Shown piece after piece: positions 50,237 through 59,069 of a DNA stretch of 59,160 bases (position 1 is its first letter; each line of letters starts with the position of its first letter). Source of the stretch: Clostridia bacterium (GTDB lineage: Bacteria > Bacillota > Clostridia > Christensenellales > Aristaeellaceae). The position numbers and the translations under genes are program-made. The notes beneath the pieces were generated by a model. That model saw nothing but the letters and a program-made list of their open reading frames with translations, was not told the origin of the DNA and ran no database searches. The stretch covers positions 2,814-61,973 of the forward strand of contig JAUMVG010000011.1 in assembly GCA_030530315.1 (NCBI GenBank), given 5' to 3'.

Positions 50237-51067
50237 GTGATACGCCTGATCGCAACAGACCTGGACGATACGCTCCTGAACGCGGACAACGACCTCTCCC
50301 CCCGCACCCAGGCGGCGCTGACCGCCGCCATGGAGGCCGGCTGCGGCATCACGCTGTCCAGCGGCAGGATGCTGGAGGCCATGCTGCCCTTTGCCGAGCG
50401 CATCGGCGTGAACGCGCCCATGCTGCTATACAACGGGGCGCTGGTGTACGACCACAACACCGACGAGACCATCTATGCTCCGCGCATCCCCTACGAGGTG
50501 GCGCTGGGCGTCGTTCGCATGGCGGAGGCCATGGGCTTCTACATCCAGCTGTATCCCGGCAAGGGCTACTTCTGCGACGAGATTTGCGACCACACCGCCG
50601 CCTACGCCCGGCAGATCCGGGTGGAGGCCACGCCGGTGCACATGCCCATGTCCCGCTGGCTGGAGCAGAACCCCCGGGACATGCAGAAGATGCTGATCAT
50701 CGACACCCCCGAGGGCGCCGACCGGGCCCAGGCCGCCCTGCGGGAGGCCTTCCCCCACGGGGCCTGCTTTTTGAAGTCCAAGCCCCACTTCGTGGAGATC
50801 GCCCCGGAGAACGTGGACAAGGGCCGCTCCCTGGCGCGGCTGGCGGAGCACCTCGGCCTGACGGCGGAGGAGGTCATGGCCTTCGGCGACGGCCAGAACG
50901 ACGTGCCCATGCTGGAGTATGCCGGCTATGGCTACGCCATGGCGAACGCCTGCCGGGAGGCGCTGGCCTGCACGCCCCTCGTCGCCCCCGCCAACACCGA
51001 GGACGGCGTGGCCCAGGTGATCGAGCGCTGCCTGCGCGAGGGCCGCATCGGCCCCATGAAGCGCTGA
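50237..51067 (+). CDS. Cof-type HAD phosphatase
   Basis: A 276-aa HAD-IIB phosphatase: motif I ATDLDDTLLN, motif II SSGR, and motif IV VMAFGDGQNDVPMLEYAG, with a large C2B cap. Such enzymes act on sugar phosphates, FMN or related small phosphates. GTG 50237 gives the usual MIRLIATDLDDTLL start; AAGGGA lies about 12 nt upstream. hprK follows after about 90 bp on the same strand. Confidence 0.92.
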   Translation: MIRLIATDLDDTLLNADNDLSPRTQAALTAAMEAGCGITLSSGRMLEAMLPFAERIGVNAPMLLYNGALVYDHNTDETIYAPRIPYEVALGVVRMAEAMGFYIQLYPGKGYFCDEICDHTAAYARQIRVEATPVHMPMSRWLEQNPRDMQKMLIIDTPEGADRAQAALREAFPHGACFLKSKPHFVEIAPENVDKGRSLARLAEHLGLTAEEVMAFGDGQNDVPMLEYAGYGYAMANACREALACTPLVAPANTEDGVAQVIERCLREGRIGPMKR

Positions 51068-51155
51068 CATACCCGCCCGGAAAGCCCTGGCATGCGCCAG
51101 GATGGCGCGCCCATCCCCGCTTCACAACGACACCACCCACCAGGAGGAATCGCTG

Positions 51156-52082
51156 ATGGTATCCGAATCCGATTTTGTCAAGACCCTGGGCCTGACGCGC
51201 ATGCTGTCCGTGGACAGCAAGACGCTGCCCATCGAGGTCAGCAACACCAACCGCCCCGGCATGCAGTTCGCCAACTACTGGGATTTCTTCCCCTATGAGC
51301 GGCCCCAGCTGCTGGGCAAGGTGGAGATGACCTACCTGTCCCAGCTGGACGAGCTGACCCGCCGGGAGCGGCTGGCCAAGTACTTCACCTATCCCTTGCC
51401 CTGCATCATCATCTGCCGCGGCTATCCCTGCTTCGACGAAATGGTGATCCTGGCCATGGCGCGCAAGATCCCCATCTACTCCACCAAGAAGGAGACCACC
51501 CAGTTCGAGCTGGAGCTGATCGCCTACCTGCGCGACCGCCTGGCGCCCCGGGAGACCCGGCACGGCGTGCTGGTGAACGTGTTCGGCGCGGGCCTGCTGA
51601 TCACCGGCAACAGCGGCGTGGGCAAGAGCGAGGCGGCCCTGGAGCTGGTCAAGCGCGGCCACCAGCTGGTGGCGGACGACGTGGTGGACATCCGCCGCGT
51701 GGAGGACAACCGGCTGATCGGCGAGTCGCCGGAGCTGGTGCGCCACTTCATGGAGATCCGCGGCGTGGGCATCATCGACGTGTCCACCATGTACGGCGCG
51801 GGCGCCATCATGCGCAGCAAGACCATCGACATGGTCATCCACCTGGAGATGTGGCAGGCCGACAAGGAGTACGACCGCCTGGGCCTGACGGACAACTTCA
51901 TCGAGATCCTGGGCGTGAAGGTGCCCAGCCTGCTGCTGCCCATCCACCCCGGCCGCAACCTGGCCGTGGTGCTGGAGGTGGCGGCGCGCAACCAGCGCCT
52001 GAAGCAGATGGGCTACAACGCCGCCAACGAGCTGACCCGCCGCCACATGGAGCGCTTCCAGCACAACCTGGACGAGGAATAA
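51156..52082 (+). CDS. hprK: HPr kinase/phosphorylase
   Basis: A 308-aa bifunctional enzyme that phosphorylates and dephosphorylates Ser46 of HPr, the key to carbon catabolite control in Firmicutes. His136 (ETRHGVLVNVFG), the P-loop GNSGVGKSE (151-158) and the signature MEIRGVGIIDV are intact. CAGGAGGAA lies 7 nt before the ATG. A ROK sugar kinase follows after 55 bp, consistent with a sugar-metabolism operon. Confidence 0.97.
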   Translation: MVSESDFVKTLGLTRMLSVDSKTLPIEVSNTNRPGMQFANYWDFFPYERPQLLGKVEMTYLSQLDELTRRERLAKYFTYPLPCIIICRGYPCFDEMVILAMARKIPIYSTKKETTQFELELIAYLRDRLAPRETRHGVLVNVFGAGLLITGNSGVGKSEAALELVKRGHQLVADDVVDIRRVEDNRLIGESPELVRHFMEIRGVGIIDVSTMYGAGAIMRSKTIDMVIHLEMWQADKEYDRLGLTDNFIEILGVKVPSLLLPIHPGRNLAVVLEVAARNQRLKQMGYNAANELTRRHMERFQHNLDEE

Positions 52083-52137
52083 CGCGGCGCGCAACCACAG
52101 GCGCAACAACGATACATAGATTCAGGAGGCTTCCGCA

Positions 52138-53082
52138 ATGTATTACATCGGCATCGATTTGGGCGGTACCGGCATCAAGGCCGGCATCGTGGACGAGCAG
52201 GGAAACATCATCCTCAAGGACAGCTGTCCCACCGGCGCGGAGCGCGGCTACGGCGCGGTGATCCAGGACATGGCCAACCTGGCCATCTCCGTGGTGGAAA
52301 AGAGCGGCCATAGGATGAGCGAGATCAAGGCCATCGGCATCGGCCTGCCCGGCGTGATGGACCCCCGCACCGGCAGGGTGCCCTTCTGCACCAACCTGGG
52401 CTGGCACGACGTGCCCATCATCCAGGAGATGGCGAAGTACACCGACCGCCCCGTGTTCGTGGACAACGACGCCACCGTGGCGGGCCTGGCCGAGTCCGTG
52501 GCGGGCGTCTCCGCCGGCTGCGCCAACAGCCTGTTCATCACGCTGGGCACCGGCGTGGGCGGCGGCGTGATCATCGGCGGCAAGGTGTTCTCCGGCAGCC
52601 ACGGCGTGGCCTCGGAGATCGGCCACATGGTCGTCGTCGCCGACGGCGAGATGTGCACCTGCGGCATGCGCGGCTGCTGGGAGCGCTACGCCAGCGCCAC
52701 CGCGCTGATCCGCGAGGGCCGCAAGCTCTGCGCCAACAATCCCGACACCGCCCTGGCCAAGGCCGTGGACGGCGACCTGAAGGCCATCACCGCCAAGCAC
52801 GTGATCGACCTGGCCAAGCAGGGCGACCCGGACTGCGCCGCGCTGTTCGACCGCTACGTCTACTACCTCTGCCTGGGCCTGCGCAACATGGTCAGCCTGT
52901 ACGACCCGGAGGTCATCGCCCTGGGCGGCGGCGTGTCCCACGCCGGCGAATTCCTGCTGAACGCCGTGCGGGCCAAGCTCCCCGGCATGGTGTTCTACAG
53001 GGACATGCCCTTCGCCCGGGTCGAGCTGGCGAAGCTGACCAACGACGCCGGCATCATCGGCGCGGCAATGCTGGGAAGGTAA
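52138..53082 (+). CDS. ROK-family glucokinase
   Basis: A 314-aa ROK kinase: IGIDLGGTGIKAGIVD phosphate loop, FVDNDATVAGLAE with catalytic Asp, LGTGVGGGVIIGGK, and the zinc motif CTCGMRGCWERY (CxCGxxGCxE). There is no N-terminal HTH, so it is a kinase and not a repressor. It probably phosphorylates glucose. AGGAGG precedes the ATG. It lies directly behind hprK. Confidence 0.94.
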   Translation: MYYIGIDLGGTGIKAGIVDEQGNIILKDSCPTGAERGYGAVIQDMANLAISVVEKSGHRMSEIKAIGIGLPGVMDPRTGRVPFCTNLGWHDVPIIQEMAKYTDRPVFVDNDATVAGLAESVAGVSAGCANSLFITLGTGVGGGVIIGGKVFSGSHGVASEIGHMVVVADGEMCTCGMRGCWERYASATALIREGRKLCANNPDTALAKAVDGDLKAITAKHVIDLAKQGDPDCAALFDRYVYYLCLGLRNMVSLYDPEVIALGGGVSHAGEFLLNAVRAKLPGMVFYRDMPFARVELAKLTNDAGIIGAAMLGR

Positions 53083-53125
53083 ACTGTATTGGGGAAGTAT
53101 TCTCCCCACTACAGGCATTCTTTCT

Positions 53126-53148
53126 CTCAACTCTTAACTCTAAATCTC
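53126..53148. repeat. AACTCT heptad repeat upstream of pepT
   Basis: TCAACTCTTAACTCTAAA contains two AACTCT(T/A) heptads just before the pepT ribosome-binding site. A similar run lies at 2-27. A GGGGA/TCCCC hairpin (about 53092-53108) precedes it. Confidence 0.45.
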
Positions 53149-53159
53149 GGAGGTTTACT

Positions 53160-54371
53160 ATGCGCGCCTACGAACGCTTTCTGAACTATGTGCAATACGA
53201 CACCGCCTCTAACGAAAACAGCCCCACCTGCCCCAGCACCGAAAAGCAGCTGGTGCTGGCCCGGGCGCTGGTGGAGGAGCTGAAGGCCCTGGGCGTGGAA
53301 GACGCCCGGATGGACGAACACGGCTACGTCTACGGCAGCGTGCCTGCCAACGCCGAGGGCCTGCCGTCCATCGGACTGATCTCCCACATGGACGTGGTAG
53401 ACTGCGTGCCCAGCGCGCCGGTCATCCCCGCCATCATCAGGGACTACGACGGCGGCCCGGTGACGCTGGCCAACGGCATGGTGCTGGACCCCGCCGTGTT
53501 CCCGGAGGTCGCCGGGGCGAAGAGCAAGTCCCTGATCGTCACCGACGGCAACACCTCCCTGGGCGCCGACGACAAGGCCGGCGTGGCCGAGATCATGACG
53601 CTGGTGGAGCGCCTGCAAAGCGACCCCGCGCTGAAGCACGGCAGGATCTGCGTCGGCTTCACCCCGGACGAGGAGATCGGCCGCGGCGCGGACCTGTTCG
53701 ATGTGAAGGGCTTCGGCGCCGAGTTCGCCTACACGGTGGACGGCGGTGCGGTGGGCGGCATCAGCTACGAGTGCTTCAACGCCGCCTCCGGCCTGGTGAC
53801 GGTGCACGGCCGCAACGTGCACCCCGGCAGCGCCAAGAACATCATGGTCAACGCCTCCCTGGTGGCCATGGAGTTCGCCGGCATGCTGCCGCCCCAGCAG
53901 CGCCCGGAGCACACCGAGGGCTACGAGGGCTTCTTCCACCTGTCCGAGATGAAGGGCCAGGAGGAGCTCGCAACGCTGCACTACATCATCCGAGACCATG
54001 ACCGCGTGCGCTTCGAGGCCCGGAAGGAGCAGTTCCAGAACATCGCCGCCTACCTGAACGGCAAGTACGGCCCCGGCGCGGTGGAGGTGGAGGTCAAGGA
54101 CTCCTACTACAACATGCGGGAGCTGATCGAGGAGCGCATGGACATCGTGGAGCGGGCCAACGCGGCCTATCGCGCCGTGGGCGTGGAGCCCTGGAGCGAG
54201 CCCATCCGCGGCGGCACCGACGGCGCACGGCTGACCTTCATGGGCCTGCCCTGCCCCAACATTGCCACCGGCGGCATGAACTGCCACGGCCGCTTCGAGT
54301 GCGTCGCCATCGAGGACATGGACCTGATGACCGACATGCTCGTCCACCTGGTGACCTCCCCACGGTACTGA
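53160..54371 (+). CDS. pepT: Peptidase T (tripeptide aminopeptidase)
   Basis: A 403-aa M20-family dinuclear zinc peptidase. Zinc ligands and catalytic residues: ISHMDVVD, SLGADDKAG, TPDEEIGRGAD (catalytic Glu-Glu), and TVDGGAVG; the C-terminal MNCHGRFECV gives the last ligand. NVHPGSAKNIMVNA is the dimerisation-domain signature. It removes N-terminal residues from tripeptides in the cytoplasm. GGAGGT lies before ATG 53160. Confidence 0.96.
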   Translation: MRAYERFLNYVQYDTASNENSPTCPSTEKQLVLARALVEELKALGVEDARMDEHGYVYGSVPANAEGLPSIGLISHMDVVDCVPSAPVIPAIIRDYDGGPVTLANGMVLDPAVFPEVAGAKSKSLIVTDGNTSLGADDKAGVAEIMTLVERLQSDPALKHGRICVGFTPDEEIGRGADLFDVKGFGAEFAYTVDGGAVGGISYECFNAASGLVTVHGRNVHPGSAKNIMVNASLVAMEFAGMLPPQQRPEHTEGYEGFFHLSEMKGQEELATLHYIIRDHDRVRFEARKEQFQNIAAYLNGKYGPGAVEVEVKDSYYNMRELIEERMDIVERANAAYRAVGVEPWSEPIRGGTDGARLTFMGLPCPNIATGGMNCHGRFECVAIEDMDLMTDMLVHLVTSPRY

Positions 54372-54409
54372 CCGTCCCAAACCGATAGCTTTCCCTGAAA
54401 GGAACCGAC

Positions 54410-55648
54410 ATGGAAAAGACCCAGACCCCCTCCAAAAAGCTGACCCGGATCACCGCCGCCCTCCTGACGGTCGTCTTCCTGGGCTTCGTATTCACCGTGT
54501 TCTTCGTCATGCTGATCCAGGAGCACCACGCCCTGCTGCACTCCGTGCAGATGACCCCCGAGCTGAAGGCCACCCTGCCCGAGCACCCGGACAAGCTGGA
54601 CCGCCTCTCCGCCCGCATCAGCTCCTTCACCGCCGCCATCGCGGACAAGATGTGGCTGAAGGAGGACATGGGCTACGTCAACTCTGCCTTCCAGTATGCC
54701 CTGGGCAAGAAGGTGATCAACACCGGCAGCCAGAACATGATCACGCTGACCACCGGCCACCTGTACGACCTGACGAGCTACAAGCCGCTGGAGGCCAACG
54801 CCCGGGAGATCGTCGCCACCCGGCAGAACACCCTGGCGGGCATCCCCTTCCTGTTCGTCTACGAGCATCCCACCCTGTACGACGACGCCATGATGCCCTC
54901 CGGCTACGAGGCGCTGGACCACTCCGCCCAAATGGCGGACGAGGTGCTCGCCATCCTGCGGGAGAACGACATCCCCGTGCTGGACAGCCGCCAGGTATTG
55001 ACCGAAAGCGGCCGCGACCTCGACGACCTGCTGATGGTCACCGACCAGCACTGGTCCACGCTGGCCGCCATCACCATGGCCCAGCGCATCGCCGTGGAAT
55101 TGAACGACCTCGCCGGGGCGGACCTGGACCCCTCCCTGCTGGACCTGGACAACCTGAACACGCTGACCCATGAGAAGCTGTTCATGGGCAAGTACGGCCA
55201 GCGCGTGGGCCCGTCCATCGTCGACCCGGACGACATCGTGGAGTACTGGCCCGTCTACGACACCGGGATCTCCCGCCAGACCCTGCGCGCCTCCGGGCCC
55301 GAACAGGCTTCCGGCAGCTTCCGCGAGGCGGTCACCCGCGCCGACCGGCTGGAGCCCGATCCCGGCAGGACGTGGAACAAGCTGGCCTACACCTACTACG
55401 GCCAGGTGGAGTACTACGACATGCTGACCAACGAGGCCGCGCCGGACTTCACCATCCTGCTGCTGAAGGACTCCTACAGCGCGCCCATCGCCACCTTCAC
55501 CTCCCTGATGGCCCGGCACGTGATCGCCATCGACATGCGCCGCGACATCGAGCCGCTGGAGTGGTGGGTGGAGCAGTATCACCCCGACGCCGTGGTCATG
55601 GCCTACAGCCTGCAAATGCTGCGGGATGACGAGTACGAGTTCGGCTGA
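54410..55648 (+). CDS. DHHW/AlgJ-like membrane-anchored protein
   Basis: A 412-aa protein with one N-terminal membrane helix (ITAALLTVVFLGFVFTVFFVMLI) and an extracytoplasmic domain resembling the DHHW / AlgX-AlgJ SGNH-like family. The catalytic-type motifs are VTDQHWSTLAA (D-x-H-W) and LLLKDSYSAPIATF (Ser nucleophile region). Such proteins take part in O-acetylation of cell-surface polysaccharide together with an MBOAT acyltransferase. No MBOAT gene is present nearby. The ribosome-binding site is AAAGGAA. Confidence 0.85.
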   Translation: MEKTQTPSKKLTRITAALLTVVFLGFVFTVFFVMLIQEHHALLHSVQMTPELKATLPEHPDKLDRLSARISSFTAAIADKMWLKEDMGYVNSAFQYALGKKVINTGSQNMITLTTGHLYDLTSYKPLEANAREIVATRQNTLAGIPFLFVYEHPTLYDDAMMPSGYEALDHSAQMADEVLAILRENDIPVLDSRQVLTESGRDLDDLLMVTDQHWSTLAAITMAQRIAVELNDLAGADLDPSLLDLDNLNTLTHEKLFMGKYGQRVGPSIVDPDDIVEYWPVYDTGISRQTLRASGPEQASGSFREAVTRADRLEPDPGRTWNKLAYTYYGQVEYYDMLTNEAAPDFTILLLKDSYSAPIATFTSLMARHVIAIDMRRDIEPLEWWVEQYHPDAVVMAYSLQMLRDDEYEFG

Positions 55649-55686
55649 GCGGCGGGGATCGACGCAAAGCGCGTACTATATGCCAA

Positions 55687-55735
55687 TAAACGCGGGCATC
55701 CGTGTCACAGATCGACACCGATGCCCGCGTTTATT
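55687..55735. terminator. Bidirectional terminator
   Basis: AATAAACGCGGGCATC-GTGTC pairs with GACAC-GATGCCCGCGTTTATT, with A-rich and T-rich flanks on both sides. It lies between the convergent DHHW and XRE genes. Confidence 0.92.
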
Positions 55736-55752
55736 TCGGTTTGATGGGAGTG

Positions 55753-56550
55753 TTATTTCCCGGCCGCGTCACCGCTCTGCCAGTGCTCCCGCAGCGTGCC
55801 CTCCCCAAAGGCGTAGGGCAGGTTGCCGATCACCGGCATGAGCCGCTCGAACATGGCCTCGTTCTCCGCGGCCCCTGCCGCGTCCCCCGCTTCCCTCTGG
55901 TGGATGGCAAGGCGGCGCAGCATTCGCGTCAGCATCTCCGCGGACAGGTTGCGCTGTCTTTGCGCGGCCTCGAGGGCCTCCGGGCCCCGCAGCACCTCCG
56001 CGGCCACCTCCAGCTTGGTGAAGTAGATCTCCGGGATGCCCTCCACGGCGGCCCGGGCCGTCTCCCACTCGCCCAGCGCCGCGCAGTTCTCCGCCATGAT
56101 GCGCAGGGCGTCGTATTTCACGTCGTCAAAGCGGGTGCTGTTTTCCACCAGCTGGCGGCAGAGCTCGATCACCTCCCGCCGCCGCTCCGGCGCGCGAATG
56201 GTGTACAGCAGGTTGTTCAGCAGCACCTCGTCCCCGGGATAGCGCTTCAGCGCCTCCCGCAGCAGCGCCTCCGCCCGCTCCGGCGCGTCCCGGCGCAGGT
56301 CGGCCGCCTCGGCGCAGATGGCTTCGATCTTCCGATCCCGCTCCATGCGGTTGACGCCGAACAGCTCGTCCGTCGCCACGTCGAAGACCTCGGCCAGCGC
56401 CGGAATCAGCGCGATGTCCGGCAGAGACAGGCCGTTTTCCCACTTGGACACCGCCTGGTAGCTCACGCCCAGCCGCTCGGCCAGCTTCTCCTGGGTCATG
56501 CCGCGCCGCGTCCTCAGCGCGCGGATCCGGCTTCCCATCTCCATGTTCAT
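55753..56550 (-). CDS. XRE-family regulator with helical C-terminal domain
   Basis: A 265-aa protein. Residues 6-62 form a Cro/CI-type HTH (IRALRTRRGMTQEKLAERLGVSYQAVSKWENGLSLPDIALIPALAEVF). The C-terminal 190 residues are all-helical with TPR-like pairs (ALLREALKRYPGDEVLLNNLLY, ALGEWETARAAVEGI). Such fusions are common in Clostridia, and some respond to peptides. Target genes unknown. GGAGGA lies 9 nt before ATG 56550. Confidence 0.88.
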   Translation of the reverse strand: MNMEMGSRIRALRTRRGMTQEKLAERLGVSYQAVSKWENGLSLPDIALIPALAEVFDVATDELFGVNRMERDRKIEAICAEAADLRRDAPERAEALLREALKRYPGDEVLLNNLLYTIRAPERRREVIELCRQLVENSTRFDDVKYDALRIMAENCAALGEWETARAAVEGIPEIYFTKLEVAAEVLRGPEALEAAQRQRNLSAEMLTRMLRRLAIHQREAGDAAGAAENEAMFERLMPVIGNLPYAFGEGTLREHWQSGDAAGK

Positions 56551-56713
56551 GGTTCATCGTCCTCCTGTTGTTTCGTCCCGCGGTCACCTGTATTGTACCA
56601 CGTCCGCACCTTTGAGGAAATAACGCGTTCGTCGACCCTGCCTCAACCGGTGGGCGAGGACTCCGGCAAGGCATCCGCGGCATCCACCCTTTCGCATTGA
56701 TCCAAACGACAGA

Positions 56714-56749
56714 AAACCCCTGCCGGCCAGGCACGGGCCGACAGGGGTT
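56714..56749 (-). terminator. Terminator of ribU
   Basis: AACCCCTG-CGGCC pairs with GGCCG-CAGGGGTT, followed on the minus strand by TTCTGT just past the ribU stop codon. Confidence 0.8.
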
Positions 56750-56773
56750 GATGCTTCGGGCGGCCCTGGGGCA

Positions 56774-57433
56774 TCAGCCCCGGGTCATCAGCACGAACAG
56801 GATCACGCAGGTCACCACCACGAAGGCGGAAATCAGCGTGGCCGTCAGGTTGAACCTGCGAGGCGCGCCGCCGCCCTGGGAGGCCAGCAGGCCCGCTCGC
56901 TTCAGCGCCGTGGACAGGGGCTTGTACAGCAGCATGGTGATGCCGGCGTTCAGGCCGCCCTTGACCAGATTGAAGGGCAGGAAGGTGGGCAGCAGCATGC
57001 CCGCCACCACGGACCGGGGCACGGCCATGTACATGGGCGTGATGATGTAGTTCCAGGCCAGCATCACCGCTGTCATGATCACAACGCCCAGCGCCAGTCC
57101 AACGGCCGCGCTGCGCAGGGTGCGGTTTTTGCGGTAGAGCAGGGCGGCGGGCAGCGCGAAGGCCAGCGTGGACAGCACGTTCATCAGCAGGCCGATGGGA
57201 CCGGTGCTGCTCACCGTCACCATCTCGATCAGCGAAACCACCAGCGTGATCAGCGCGGCGGCCACCGGGCCCAGCAGGAAGCCGCTCATGGCGACGATCA
57301 CGTCCTTCAGGTCGTAGCTCAGAAAGCCCGCCACCGCCGGCAGGGGCCGGGTGACCAGCATGGCCACATAGGCCATGGCGGCCAGCATGGCCATCAGGGT
57401 CAACCGCTTGCTGTTGATTCTCGATTCAGACAT
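56774..57433 (-). CDS. ribU: ECF transporter riboflavin-binding subunit
   Basis: A 219-aa S-component with six helices: RLTLMAMLAAMAYVAMLVTRPLPAVAGFLSYDLKDV (riboflavin-contact region of RibU) and FLPFNLVKGGLNAGITMLLY. It captures riboflavin and works with a shared ECF energising module encoded elsewhere. GAGGAGG precedes ATG 57433. An FMN riboswitch with a terminator lies directly upstream, which confirms flavin as substrate. Confidence 0.95.
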   Translation of the reverse strand: MSESRINSKRLTLMAMLAAMAYVAMLVTRPLPAVAGFLSYDLKDVIVAMSGFLLGPVAAALITLVVSLIEMVTVSSTGPIGLLMNVLSTLAFALPAALLYRKNRTLRSAAVGLALGVVIMTAVMLAWNYIITPMYMAVPRSVVAGMLLPTFLPFNLVKGGLNAGITMLLYKPLSTALKRAGLLASQGGGAPRRFNLTATLISAFVVVTCVILFVLMTRG

Positions 57434-57473
57434 ACCGGATACCTCCTCTTCCCCGGCGCGTTCGCCGGGCATA

Positions 57474-57510
57474 AAAAGCGCGCCCGCGGGATCAGTCCCG
57501 GGGCGCGGAC
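57474..57510 (-). terminator. FMN riboswitch terminator
   Basis: On the minus strand, GCGCCC-GGGA pairs with TCCCGCGGGCGC across a CTGA loop and is followed by GCTTTTT. It sits between the FMN aptamer and ribU, giving transcriptional attenuation when FMN is high. Confidence 0.85.
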
Positions 57511-57538
57511 ATTTCGGCACAGGCGCTTGCGCGCGTCA

Positions 57539-57647
57539 TCTTCTTCCATCCTGACTCTACAGTCGGTACCGGAATCACACCGGTTCATGCCGCCGAAGCG
57601 GCTCGCGGACTATACCGCCGGTCGGGAATTTCACCCTGCCCCGAAGA
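57539..57647 (-). ncRNA. FMN riboswitch (RFN element)
   Basis: On the minus strand the conserved blocks occur in order: TCTTCGGGGCAGGGTGAAA, TTCCCGACCGGCGGTATAG, CCGCGAGCC, GGTGTGATTCCGGTACCGAC, and GTCAGGATGGAAGAAGA. The closing helix is TCTTC with GAAGA. It controls ribU. Confidence 0.97.
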
Positions 57648-57740
57648 CGCAGATCATGCGATCTGATATAGTTATACGCCGGAGAAGGCCTTTTGTCAAT
57701 GATGGTTTTGTTAATTCCAGCGGATTCATGGGCTTTCGGT

Positions 57741-59069
57741 TCACGAGGGTTCCGGGGCCCGTTCTTCCTCGCCGGCCTGCGCCTCGGGCAGGCACACCTT
57801 TATCCGGGTGCCGATGCCGGCGCGGCTGGTCACCTCGAAATGGCCCCCGTGGCGCTCCACGATCCACTGGGCGATGGAGAGCCCCAGCCCGGTGCCGCCG
57901 CTGCTGCGGGCGCGGGCTGGATCGGCCCGGAAGAAGCGGTCGAAGATCCGGGGCACGTCCTGCGCTTCGATGCCGATGCCGCTGTCCTGCACCTCCAGCC
58001 AAGCCTCCCCGTCCCGGGCGGCGGCGCTGAGCCGGATGCTGCCGCCCTCGGGGGTATAGCGCACCGCGTTGTCCACCAGGACGCGCACCGCCTGCTTCAG
58101 CAGGGCCGGGTCGCCGGACACCGGCGCAGCCTCCAATTGGCCCTCCCGCCACTGGTGGGCGGCGTCGATCATGCGGTACTCCCCCAGCACCTCCCGGGCC
58201 AGCTCCGACAGGTCCAGGGGCTCGGGATTCAGCTTCTGGCGGCCGCTGTCGCCCCGGGCCAGGAACAGCAGCTGCTCCACCAGCACCTTCATGTGGTCGG
58301 TTTCGGTCTTGATGGCGGCGATGGATTCCTCCAGCACCTTCTCGTCATCCTTGCCCCAGCGGTCCAGCATCCGCACGTAGCCCTGGATGACCGCGATGGG
58401 CGTGCGCAGCTCGTGGGAGGCGTCGGAGACGAACTGGGCCTGCTGCTGGTAGGCGGCGTGCATCCGGGCCAGCAGGTCGTTGATGGCGTCCTCCAGGCCC
58501 TGCAGGTCCTTGTCGCCGGTGGACAGCCGGTCGCCGATGTCGATCTGCTCGATGGCGTGCTCCAGGCTGTGGAACTTCTCCTCGTCCATGCCCTGCCGGT
58601 CCGGCCTCTGCTCCGCGGCCCGGCGCGCGCTCGCCTCGTCGCTCAGCCGCTGCGCCGTGGCGGCCATGCGGTCCAGCGGCTTCAGCAGCCGCCGCGCGTC
58701 CCCGGCGCCGCCGAAAAAGCCCAGCACCCACAGCACGCCCTCCCCCAGCAGCAGGGGTCGCCCGAAGCGCCAGGCCAGCCCCAGGAAATCCGCCAGCGGC
58801 ACCAGGTGCCGCTCCCCCTGCCAGGTGAAGCCGTAGGTCAGGCTGAGGAGGGCCTCCGGGCCCCGGAGGGCGGGATCGAGGGTCAGGAACCGGGGCATGC
58901 CGTTGCCGACGAAGCTCCCCGTGACGGCGGTTTCCCGGGCGAAGAGGTAGGCCGCGAGGCACGTCAAAAACGCCAGCAGGTTCAAAAAGATCATCTGCCG
59001 GAGCCGCTTCCACTGCCAGGAGCGCTGGATGCGCCGGGCGATGGAATTGAACCTGCGATTCGCGTTCAT
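57741..59069 (-). CDS. Sensor histidine kinase
   Basis: A 442-aa membrane kinase: two membrane helices (about residues 25-43 and 105-122) flanking a roughly 60-residue sensor region, a HAMP-like linker, the H-box SDASHELRTPIAVIQG with phospho-acceptor His, N-box DNAVRYTPEG, G1 DSGIGI, F-box FDRFFRAD and G2 SGGTGLGLSIA. ATG 59069 follows GGGGG. Its response regulator would be expected just upstream on the minus strand, outside the window. Signal unknown. Confidence 0.95.
   Translation of the reverse strand: MNANRRFNSIARRIQRSWQWKRLRQMIFLNLLAFLTCLAAYLFARETAVTGSFVGNGMPRFLTLDPALRGPEALLSLTYGFTWQGERHLVPLADFLGLAWRFGRPLLLGEGVLWVLGFFGGAGDARRLLKPLDRMAATAQRLSDEASARRAAEQRPDRQGMDEEKFHSLEHAIEQIDIGDRLSTGDKDLQGLEDAINDLLARMHAAYQQQAQFVSDASHELRTPIAVIQGYVRMLDRWGKDDEKVLEESIAAIKTETDHMKVLVEQLLFLARGDSGRQKLNPEPLDLSELAREVLGEYRMIDAAHQWREGQLEAAPVSGDPALLKQAVRVLVDNAVRYTPEGGSIRLSAAARDGEAWLEVQDSGIGIEAQDVPRIFDRFFRADPARARSSGGTGLGLSIAQWIVERHGGHFEVTSRAGIGTRIKVCLPEAQAGEEERAPEPS

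Noticed and set aside
53160-55648. Peptide-uptake or surface-polysaccharide gene island
   Set aside because: pepT and the DHHW protein have no transporter or glycan genes around them; adjacency alone is not evidence.
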